From contig JANBPT010000922.1 in the NCBI GenBank assembly GCA_027575765.1, positions 1 through 19,105 of the forward strand: a stretch of 19,105 nt of DNA, given 5' to 3'. The notes beneath the pieces were generated by a model. That model was not told the origin of the DNA and did no database searches. It saw only the letters and a list, made by a program, of their open reading frames with translations. This document shows, piece by piece, positions 6,834 through 15,548 of this stretch. Every line of letters begins with the position of its first letter. Position 1 is the stretch's first letter. Origin of the DNA: Tieghemiomyces parasiticus (Eukaryota > Kickxellomycota > Dimargaritomycetes > Dimargaritales > Dimargaritaceae). Both the position numbers and the translations under genes were made by a program.

Positions 6834-9800
6834 ATGGGCAGCCCGGTCATGCCGCCACCCGAGATCCAGCTCCTAGCGGTGGCCACTGCCGACGGGGTCG
6901 AGGTGTGGTACCCCAGCCAGCCCGCCCAGGACCGTCCCGTGTCAGGTATGCCCTGGGACGTACCTCCTCCATCGCTCTCTCTCGCTGCTGCTTGGCCGTT
7001 GCGGCCTTGGAATCCCCCGCCTGGCCTACACCTGCCAGACTAACTTATCGCTTCCCGCCCTTCACCAAAACCACCGGCCCGTTTCCCTTGTGCCCCCCCG
7101 CAGACACCGACTACCATTGCATCGCGGCGTGGCAGCCCTTTACCACCGTGCCTAAGGAGTTAGCCTCGGCCAAGTTGGTCAACAAGAACCCCGATGTCCG
7201 CTGTGTGGCCTGGAGCCAGGATGGTAAGTCTGAACCACCCGTGAGCAACACGCCCACCTTCACCCCCTCCTTGCCACTAGCTTGGGCGGCGTATGGCAGA
7301 GGGCCAACTGCAGCCAGTGCTCCCCGTCACTCGCTAACACCCTGTAAGCTGTGGTGACTGCCACCCATTGCGTATGAATGTACGCTTTTCCCTCGCAGGG
7401 CAAATCCTGGCCGTGGGCGGTTTGGCGTCCTGGATTGAGCTCTACACGTGGCAGGGTGACCTTGTCGAGACGTTTCCCATCCAGAAACCCGCCGAAAGCC
7501 CCGAAAACCTCCTCGTCAACGCCATGGAGTTTGCATCCGAGTCGCGTACCGTAGTGTACGGCGGTAGCACCCGCCAGGTCCGCCGGTGGGACCGACAGGC
7601 CAAATGCATCGCCCAGACCTTTCAGGTAAGCCCGGGCCACCTTCGTATTGAGGCCACACACGCACCCCGTGTGGCCATTGGTCAGCATTTCCCCCCTAGA
7701 TCCTCACCTCCCCTTTTGGTTATACTTACCAACTTCACCCTCCTCACCCGCTCCCCCTCCTACCCGGACCAACGTAGAGCCACAGAACCACCATTACGGC
7801 CCTGGCCCTCAGCGTCGACAAGAGCCTCATCGCCAGCGGGTCCAGCCGCGGCGAAGTCATCCTCTTCAATCGCAAGAACGGCACCAAGGCCGAGCTCAAG
7901 TTTGGCACCCGGCACGCCATCACCAACCTCCAATTCTCGACCCGACGCAAGCACATCCTCGCCGCCATCAGCGACGACGGTGCCGTGGCCGTCTGGGAGA
8001 CCCACCGGGCGGCCGTCCCCGTTAAACTGTTTTCGCGGGTCCACACCGCCCCCAGCCGGGGCCTCGTCTTCAGCCCAACGTCGTCCTACACGCTCATATC
8101 TGCCGGGCTCGATCAGAAAATCGTGGTCTTTGATCTGCAGAAGCGGAGGTGAGTTGTAGTCCTCGTGTTCGTTCGGGGAAACCCTGGACTTAGCTCCCCA
8201 GTGCTGCCTAAGCTCATTCCCGTACTAACCATCGTACTGCGGCCTACACTCACATCTTAAACCTCTAACGTCGACTGGTACTTTTCCTGTCTACAGCGTC
8301 GTGGATACCATCGCCACTTCGTACCCGCTGAACGCCCTGGCCATGAGCCGAGACGGCAACCTGCTTTATGCTGGCACCCTGACAGGCCAGATTCTGATCT
8401 ATAACCTCCGCATGACAAACCGGCCCCTCTGGATTTCCCCGCCCCGCGACCACAGCAAACCCGTGGTTTGTATCCAGTACCACGTAAGTTCCTCTCTGCA
8501 GCCTGTTCACGCGCCCGCGGCTGGGAAGTGCCCGGTTGTGGCGCAAACATTGGCTTGCATTCTTCACTTCGCTCGGCTGCTGCTAGTGGTTTGAGTCGCC
8601 GGACATGGCTCCTATGGTGTGCCACATTATTAGTAGACACCGGAGCCCCGGCCACGTTAGCCCCTGCTGTCTGCTACTATCGCTCATCTTACGCACCACC
8701 TCCCCCTCCCTCCTTTGGCTCGTTGGCACATGACTTTTGACTGAATTGCACCCTTCCTGGTCCATCATCAGGCCGATGCCAAACTCGATATTTTACAGTT
8801 CACAGCCCAACTCAAGCGACTCCTACCGGGCCGCGAACCGGTGCCTTCTGCGGCTAACCCAATGGATCGGCAGGACAACGGCCACACTACCTCGCTGGAC
8901 CACCATACCCCGCCCGAGACCCCACCGGCCTATGGGTCATCCCCTCCGGCCACCCGGGCGGAATCGCCCCCGAACCTCGTTAATCAGGCCCCCACAGGTC
9001 CTGCCCGATCGCGCGGTACTTCCCCGCCCTCGAAGCCTCGGCCGAGCAGTCTGGTCGACCGACTGAGGACCCTGACCACCAAAGATCCCCCGCCGGAACC
9101 GGCAGTCATCCCCGCCCCTGCCACCGTCGATAGTGAGGCCGGTGATACGTCCATGGTGGCTCGCGATCGTAGCTTCATGCAGCTCTTTTCCCCAGTCGGC
9201 CGGCCCGCCGTGACCCGACCGGCCACGTCGCCCCTAAAGGCAGCCGCCGTGCCCAGTACCTGCACTCCGGTCCTCTGCAGCCCAAGCACAGACCGAGTCC
9301 GAAGAGTGAGCGTGGGCGCTGCTGACCCACGTACGGCTCTTGAGGCCTTAGTGCAGGCCTCCCCGACTCTTCTCCCCAGTCGGCCATCGACTGACCTCGA
9401 ACCGGTCTCCACAGCATCAGTGCCGCCCTGCGAGACCAGAGTTACACCTCTGTCCTCTGGGCCACCGCAACCTCTCACTACCCCGGGAAAAGTGACTTTT
9501 GCGGAACCGCCCGTCCAGGCACTGGGGGACCGTTCGGCGCGAGACCCCTCATCCACCAACTACCTCGAGGGTGACTCGATCTTGGACGCCTTCTCACCAG
9601 TAGCCCCAGCCCGAACCGCCGTACAGTCACAGGTGGCCACCCACCCCCCCGCAATCCGCACCCCGACAGCGCGCCGTCGGTCCCTCAATCACAAGACCCC
9701 ACAAAGTATCCGGCGGTCCGCTCTCAAGAAGGGACTCAAGTCACCTGCTGCCTCTCATCAGCCGGTGCCGCCCGAACCTGGCCTCACAACGTCACCCACC

Positions 9801-10277
9801 CCGACCGCACGTGTTACTCACCATGGTGACTTGACCATCGCTCCACCAGTCGCCTTCCCGGCACCCGCTCCAGTCACCCGGGCCTGCTCACCACCCTCGG
9901 TCCAGCTGGCCCCCCCTGCTCACTATCCCTCCCACCCACCCTTGAAGGCTGCGGACTTGTCGTCCCCTTCAACCACTGAACTGTTGTCCGGTCCCGGCCT
10001 AGTTCCATCCTCATCGACACCTGCCGCACCAGCTGACAGCACCTTCCACCTCACTCTGATGCAAAACCTAATTGACGATTCCCTGGCTAACTTCCGGTTC
10101 GGCATACACCAGGAATTGCAGAACATCCATATGGAGTTGATCAGTCAGTTCCACCGGCAAATGATGGACCAAAATGCTCGAATGGAAGAATTTAGGAAGC
10201 ATCAGGACCTGACTAGCGAGCTGGCTCGTCTCCGAGAGGAAAATCGTCGCCTGCGACTGGAGCTCGGGTACCAGTGA
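6834..10277 (+). CDS. NEDD1: NEDD1-like gamma-tubulin recruitment factor, WD40 protein, 840 aa, six exons
   Basis: NEDD1 tethers gamma-tubulin ring complexes to centrosomes or spindle poles and to spindle microtubules. Exons by splice-site reading: 6834-6945, 7104-7223, 7399-7625, 7778-8148, 8297-8483 and 8772-10277. They total 2523 nt in one frame, with phases 1,1,0,2,0; introns are 158, 175, 152, 148 and 288 nt with GT...AG ends, and introns 1, 2 and 4 carry CTAAC. Exons 1-5 (residues 1-339) encode WD40 blades, e.g. VRCVAWSQDGQILAVGG, ITNLQFSTRRKHILAAISDD, GLVFSPTSSYTLISAGLDQK and LNALAMSRDGNLLYAGTLTG; the order matches vertebrate NEDD1. Exon 6 gives a long Pro/Ser/Thr-rich linker, then residues 764-840 form a helix/coiled coil (LMQNLIDDSLANFR, SQFHRQMMDQNARMEEF, LARLREENRRLRLEL) matching the gamma-tubulin-complex-binding C-terminus of NEDD1. 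The start is ATG in an ACCATGG context. Confidence 0.93.
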
Positions 10278-10442
10278 GGTCCCGGAAGATTATAGCCGTC
10301 TGCACCCTAACCCCACCGTCTTCTGCCTGAGGCACCTTAACCCCAGTCCAGCTGTCTGCGTTTCGAGCAACCGACTAGAACTATCTGTAACACTATTTTT
10401 ACCTTACCTCTCACGATGATACTGACCCCTGGGGTTCCTGGC

Positions 10443-10448
10443 AATAAA
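10443..10448 (+). terminator. poly(A) signal of NEDD1
   Basis: A canonical AATAAA lies 166 nt downstream of the NEDD1 stop codon. It is the first such hexamer after the gene on the plus strand, so the 3' UTR is likely about 180-190 nt. Confidence 0.7.
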
Positions 10449-10701
10449 CACCACTAAAGCAGGCGGCTGGTCGACTGAGGTGTAGCTGGACACACTCTAC
10501 ATGTCCATTCAAGGTTAGCTAGTGCATCCCTAAGCGTTCCGAATTGCCCTACCAATTAGGGCTCACAGAACCGAAATGATCGGGTTGGGCTGTGCTTACC
10601 CTATACTGAGCGACATCAAAAAGCGAGTCACCGATCGCCACTGGTATACGGTCCTCATATTACTACTTATCGTCCTGCTTGCTGTGGTCGAGAACAACCG
10701 C

Positions 10702-10758
10702 GGTATCATGATAACATCGGGAACAGCGATCTCTTGCCCGTATTATCAGCATGATACC
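10702..10758. repeat. imperfect inverted repeat / bulged hairpin
   Basis: GGTATCATG (10702-10710) is the exact reverse complement of CATGATACC (10750-10758). Inside these arms ATAA (10711-10714) pairs with TTAT (10743-10746) and CGGG (10718-10721) with CCCG (10737-10740), leaving a 15-nt loop and two small bulges. That is 17 pairs in 57 nt. It could be a structured RNA segment, a small foldback element or chance. Confidence 0.5.
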
Positions 10759-11353
10759 GATGGCCCTGAGTTAATCAAAGTTCAGTCTGGCATTTCTTTA
10801 ATGATATCACGACTAGTCTTCCTTGGGAGAGATCATACCTTCACTGTATTCCCGCCTTGCTTATGCCGAGTTTTCTTTTATGCTCTTTTTTACATTGCTT
10901 CACGTGATTGCTTGTGCCGAACGTCATACAATAATATTGGTTGGAAGGAAGATAAAATAGCAATTCACCTACCGCTTCATTAAATAATCGATTTCCATAC
11001 CACTTTTACCTTGGATCGTATTCTCCCCTCGTATCTTTGTGTTACATCACAATGTGAATATGGAATAATGAAGAAATGTGAATAAATTGATCAGATATCC
11101 CATACCCGACCGGATCACTAGTTTTGGGCATGGCATTTAGTTCATCAGCGTTCTTTAGTACATTGCGTTGAAAATGGCAATACCATATCATCTAGGAGGT
11201 TCCCACTTCCGCGATTATCTGCTAGCCATTACTAAATTCTACTCGCCCCCTCCAGCGTCTTCTTTTAGAGTTGGCTTGGTATTGGTTGTCTCATATCCTG
11301 ACGGCCTTAACTAAATCTTAATCTCTTCCTCCGGGCTGGGCCAACGTGTCACA

Positions 11354-11372
11354 TATATAGAGCCCAGGGCTC
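11354..11372. repeat. TATATA next to a 13-bp palindrome
   Basis: TATATA (11354-11359) abuts GAGCCCAGGGCTC (11360-11372), a perfect inverted repeat of 6+1+6 bases. It resembles a TATA box with a downstream palindrome, but the plus-strand frame that follows lacks a nearby ATG, so no gene is assigned. Confidence 0.35.
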
Positions 11373-12137
11373 CTCAGTTCAAACGTCATTGTCCGTGTCC
11401 CTAGCATCACTTCCTATCCCAGCGATTCCAGCCTTGCAATCTCAGCACTCTCACCCCTGGCCATCGCAACTACCACGATACTATGCCTTGGGAAGTAATC
11501 GATATGAAGGTGATGGAGAGGGAGGGATGGTGCACCCTGGCTTAGTCGCGGATATGGGCCCTTGGTACCCTTATGCACGGATAAAGGTCCACCGCTTTGT
11601 GGGCTCCCTGTCCTGCCAGGCGCCCTTGGTGGGACTGGAATGCGCGCGGTATTCTTCCCTCCCTCTTACGCCGCATTAGAGGAATCGGAGGCCCGGCCCA
11701 GTGGAGGAGTCGGATCCCCAATGGGGGTATGAAGGGTTGCTGGTTTCCAGTGTGGCTGCTTCCAGTAGAGTAGCCAGGCCTGGGGTCACCGGATTGCCGC
11801 CATGGAACCACTAATTAAAGCATCGGGCTTCGACCGGAGTATATATACAATGTCCCATCAGCCGGTTCGGAAAGACCTACTGGGAGGAGCCGAGTCTCAT
11901 GAATACCTCCATATCCTCGATCCACTGCTATGCCTTTGCAAAATATAAATGAACTGATACAATGTTTGGATAGCCACCGTATACGGCACATGCTCACACG
12001 ATCCATTTAGGATGGGCTAGTGGTAGTGTATTAGTTAGAGTTAGGGCGTAGGGTCAAACAGGGCGTAAGGGTATTAAGACGGGAAGACCCGTGGAAGGGG
12101 TATGGTTAATAACAGCTAGTAAAAAGAGGGTGTAGGG

Positions 12138-13208
12138 TTAAGCGCGGATCGGACGTCCGTGCTTGTGCCGCCGGGCAGAGGTGGCCACTGCCCGGGTGCG
12201 AGAGCTGGCGGTAGTAATGGCGTACCGGGGAGTGGTGGGGGTTCCTCTGGACGCCCTGGGAGCGGACCGGACCAGTTTGGCCGGATGAGTGGCCCCAGAG
12301 GTAACCGGAGTCATGGGCGCCTGGGTAGGAGGACTGGGGATGGCAGGGGCGAGGGGCAGAGCCTCTTCCTCCAGTTCCAGAGCGTGCCCATTCAGGTCCG
12401 CACCCATATCTAGAGTTGAGACGCAACTGGCAATCGAGTCAGAAGAAGCCGGGGACTTTGCCAGGTCATTGGCGGCCAGAGTGGGAGACGGGGTAGGGGT
12501 AAGTGGAGGCGTGGCTGGCATCGGGTTGGCCGGAGGGAGGGTAACAGGCTTGGGGGCGATAGGCAGGGCGGGCTCTTTGGCTCTGGCGGGGGAAGGGAAC
12601 ACACCAAACGTGGCCAAGGTGTGGGCGTCCAGTGCAATCGTGCCGGGGAATGTGGGGGTGGGGGACGGGGTGGGGAGCGTAGCATAGCACTGGGAGAGAA
12701 TCCCATGGGTAGGAGGCGCCTTGGGTCGCGGCGACAGCGGCAAAAAGGTGGGGGCGAAGGACGGTATGGGGAGCCTAGCATAGCACTGGGAGGGAAGAGC
12801 GGGGGTGGGAAGTGTCTCAGGTTGCGACGAAGGCAGCGAAAGGGTGGGGGCGGGGGACGGCAAAGCGGGCGTCACGTCGACCAGGCCCACGGCAGGGAAT
12901 GGGCAGGGGCCAAGGACGTCGTGGCCAGAAACAGGGTGGGTGATATCCGGTGCCGCGGTGGAAGCCCTTGGAGCGCGGTGGGGCGCCAGGACTCGGCGCA
13001 GCGAGCGGCAGGCCTGCTTGACCTGGGTCTTGACTGGAGTGGCAGCCATTGCCACAGGTGGGAGGTGAGAGCGGAGTTGGTGATACGCAAGTGCGTAAGA
13101 AGGTGAGGGTCGGCTGGATCCGCGGTTGGGCAGGGCGTAGGCCCGAGAGGTGCGCGCGTTTCGCGACTGGAGCACGGACTTACCTTTCTTGAAGAGCTTC
13201 AGAGCCAT
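12138..13208 (-). CDS. unrecognised Pro/Ser/Thr-rich protein with basic GRP tail (356 aa read through, or 306 aa if spliced)
   Basis: I do not recognise this protein. The start is ATG 13208 in a CACCACCATGGC context; the frame continues upstream without an ATG. The N-terminus MALKLFKKGK is basic. Much of the middle is Pro/Ala/Ser/Thr-rich and probably disordered, with a 32-residue repeat containing SQCYA. An acidic patch (ALELEEEALPLAP) precedes the C-terminal Ser/Thr/Arg-rich region, which ends ARRHKHGRPIRA. This tail is shared with the partial gene at the right window edge. A strong donor (GGTAAGTCC) at 13183 and an acceptor (CACTCCAG) ending at 13034 define a stop-free 150-nt candidate intron. 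Splicing joins MALKLFKK to VKTQVKQACRSLRRVL, giving one continuous amphipathic basic helix and 306 residues. The GRP core flanked by basic residues is AT-hook-like; a nuclear role is speculative. It is convergent with NEDD1. Confidence 0.72.
   Translation of the reverse strand: MALKLFKKGKSVLQSRNARTSRAYALPNRGSSRPSPSYALAYHQLRSHLPPVAMAATPVKTQVKQACRSLRRVLAPHRAPRASTAAPDITHPVSGHDVLGPCPFPAVGLVDVTPALPSPAPTLSLPSSQPETLPTPALPSQCYARLPIPSFAPTFLPLSPRPKAPPTHGILSQCYATLPTPSPTPTFPGTIALDAHTLATFGVFPSPARAKEPALPIAPKPVTLPPANPMPATPPLTPTPSPTLAANDLAKSPASSDSIASCVSTLDMGADLNGHALELEEEALPLAPAIPSPPTQAPMTPVTSGATHPAKLVRSAPRASRGTPTTPRYAITTASSRTRAVATSARRHKHGRPIRA
12636..12857 (-). repeat. 96-bp (32-codon) tandem repeat inside the Pro-rich gene
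   Basis: Two full units (12762-12857 and 12666-12761) and a partial third (12636-12665) follow each other in frame. The shared core is L-P-SQCYA-R/T-LP-I/T-P-S-x-x-PTF. At DNA level AGCATAGCACTGGGAG recurs exactly 96 bp apart (12681 and 12777). The units are degenerate except for the core, which suggests an old duplication with the SQCYA segment retained. Confidence 0.65.
13034..13183 (-). other. probable in-frame intron within the Pro-rich gene
   Basis: On the minus strand the donor GTAAGTCC starts at 13183 and a pyrimidine-rich tract ends in CCAG at 13034, leaving 150 nt. That length lies within the 148-288 nt range of the five NEDD1 introns. It is a multiple of three with no stop, so the frame reads through it. 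Removing it keeps phase (G|TC = Val). I see no perfect CTAAC branch site; CTCAC about 30 nt upstream of the acceptor is the best candidate. Confidence 0.5.
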
Positions 13209-13369
13209 GGTGGTGAAATGGGTTGGGAATAGGCGGAGAAGGACTAGGGCGCGCACACTGGGTTATAAACAGCGAGGAAAGGGGGGGGGAAAGCGGCGCG
13301 TAAAAGCGGAACGTGCAGAGCAAGCAGTGGAAGAAAGGTGCGGATTCTGGGGGCAAGCGAGCTTTGAGG

Positions 13370-13377
13370 TTTAAATA
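13370..13377 (-). promoter_or_regulatory. TATA-like element upstream of the Pro-rich gene
   Basis: On the minus strand the sequence is TATTTAAA, about 160 bp upstream of ATG 13208. It is plausible as a core promoter, with the C-run near 13279-13288 falling in the 5' UTR. A second T/A-rich word at 13262-13269 is closer to the start but fits TATA worse. Confidence 0.3.
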
Positions 13378-15536
13378 CCCAGAAGGAAAGGAGGTCGGGG
13401 GCAGGGTTAGAGGACTATGACGCTATCTATTTCCAGTATGTCAACAGAGCGAGGCTTCCTATCCACCCTGCTCCCCTTCCCCTCAAAAAATAAACAATGC
13501 CGGACAACCCGCACGCCGTCCACTGACGCCTCGAGGGAGCCAAGTTTGGCCCGGCCCTGCTGGTTAGCGCGGACACTCTCTAAACCGACTAACTGCCAAG
13601 GCCGACCCTCCCCCGGTCTGGGCGCGGGGGAGGAGAGTTGCCAGCTGCCGGTCAGGTGCCTAGCAGGTCCCTCCCTCGCTCTGCTAAAGGCCCCAAGTGC
13701 CATTTCACTTTGAATAAACTATTGGCACCTACAGGAGGTCCCGACGATAAGAAAATAATAATTGAGGGCCTGAATGTTAATCGTACTTCTATGGGCCGCC
13801 CCGTCAACCGCGCCGTGGTCGGGAGGCCAGTTCCTCCCAGCACCGCGAGGTGTGTATGTTCCGTGTGTCCCATAAGGTGGCAACCGTCATCCCAAACCTG
13901 GGCTTGCTTGCTGGGTTGCCCAGGACCTGCCGGCGGCTCCCGCCCGCCCGCTTCCGTCGTTGCCCCCCGCGAGGTGGTTTTTCGGCGGCCCCGACATGCT
14001 TCCACTGCCCTGGCCTCGGGTTTTGTAAGGCGTGGTGGCGGGTACAGCCCAATCATATCTATGTCAACAGTACGTGCTAGACGCGTTCTTCACCAGCCTC
14101 ACCCTAGATTCGGCGCACCAACACTAGGAGATTGAGGGCCTGCGTCCTGACATGCTTTCTATCCCTCCCCAACTCCCCGCCCTCTCTCTGCTATCCCGGT
14201 GATCCGTCCGCCCGACTCTACTCCCAACCCCATTTTTCACCATCCTCACCCCCACCCCGCTGCATTCACCACCACTCCCCTTTGTACCTGCCCCTACCCA
14301 TGCGCCTGGGACGCACCCTGTCTTTACCACTCGACTGGTGGATGAAAAGCACAGGGGACTTGGGTTAAGTAGGTCCACTGGCCGGCTCAGTCAATGCATA
14401 GCGCCTGAAAGGGTGCGGTAGGTAAACAAACTCTACTGTAAGTTTGGATTAATACCGCCGGTGCGGCAATTCCCCTTATCACCAGCAGCACAAAACGACC
14501 ACGACTCCGTATTGCTGCTAGGGTCCATCGCGCAAGGCCGGGTGAACTTGGCAACTCCACGGGCGATGCTCTAATCCAGCTAGCACTACCTTAGCATTTG
14601 TCCACAGAGGGCCGGCACTTCGGCCGTGGCATGGTTGGCCATGGCAACAGTCCACCGCCAGCGGAACTGGTTCCTACTATTGAACAGACAGTGGTCGGGG
14701 CAGGGAGAGGTAGTGTCCCTACATTGTGCTCAGTACCATAACGAAGTGTCCTAGCCACCAGACTGGTTGTGTGTATCTGCGCAAATCGAAATTGCGTAGC
14801 CAATAAATACCACAATACAATTTGACGCAGGCCTGAGTTGGAAGACCTGAGGCAGTGCAAGACTGATTATCTGATAAGTTCGTGTACCATATCGGCTGTT
14901 AACTTCTGACTTCAATACCTGCTGTTGGACGCACTAGGCCATAGTACCCTCTTGCATGCTGACTGGAACATCCTAACTGCAAGCTACGGGTGATGGCTCG
15001 CCCGGCATTCTGGAAACTCGCGAGTCAACTAGTTACTGGCCTTGTCACTTGCTTAGCATTGATCTACTATCACTCCAGGGAGGTAGACGATAATTATTGT
15101 TAGCGACCTTGCGAGCGGTAAGGCCTGCTGCCGTTTATTGGCAAGGTTGGTGTAGGAACAAACATGTCAACCAGGTGACCGGTACTGCTAATCACGCGAC
15201 AAGACCAACAAAGCGTAACCCTCCCTATGCGTGACAACCGTTTCTGGCCTAGTCCCTTCCTCGGTGGCCTTACTGCTTATTCAAGACTAGTAGCACAGGG
15301 CACCTACTGCATTGTGCCTATTGCCGCTCGCTTCTGCCTAGTCCTTCAGTCTGATGCCTGGTTACCAATTGAAGGACCGGAAAGGTAATGAGACGAAGGG
15401 CATTATGGGCCGGCTCCCAACCGCTCGCTCACTAGGACCATGGTAGGGCTCCAACCTCCCCCTCAACATCCGAGCCGACCAGCGTGCGAGGTGGTCGGCC
15501 ACACAAAAACGTACTAGTTCCCACTCCCCTGCATTA

Positions 15537-15548
15537 GCCATATATGGC
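15537..15548. repeat. 12-bp palindrome containing a CArG box
   Basis: GCCATATATGGC is a perfect palindrome whose core CCATATATGG fits CC(A/T)6GG, the binding consensus of SRF/Mcm1-type MADS-box factors. It is not close to any gene recognised here, so its relevance is unknown. Confidence 0.3.

Larger units (their letters stand above)
10449..12137. other. intergenic DNA between convergent NEDD1 and the Pro-rich gene
   Basis: The segment to about 11130 is clearly AT-richer than the genes and the rest is mixed. A 135-codon plus-strand frame from ATG 10576 to 10983 encodes one strongly hydrophobic segment (YTVLILLLIVLLAVV), but it has no recognisable domain and non-GC-biased codons. I treat it as unsupported. 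The interval holds a bulged hairpin (10702-10758), a TATA-like box next to a palindrome (11354-11372), a second TA-rich palindrome GTATATATAC (11839-11848) and TTAGGG/GTAGGGTTA-like words near its right end (12041-12140). No RNA gene was recognised. Confidence 0.55.

Noticed and set aside
10576..10983. 135-codon plus-strand frame with one hydrophobic segment
   Set aside because: A single hydrophobic stretch in AT-rich DNA is expected by chance; codon use is unlike the real genes and it contains the hairpin at 10702-10758.
13209..13256. Upstream extension of the Pro-rich gene to 13256
   Set aside because: The extension would begin at GTG. The first ATG (13208) has a strong ACCATGG context, so the extension is taken as 5' UTR.
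13638..14135. 165-codon plus-strand frame (and 134 codons on the opposite strand)
   Set aside because: Both strands are open in GC-rich DNA, the plus frame starts at TTG rather than ATG, and neither product has a recognisable motif.
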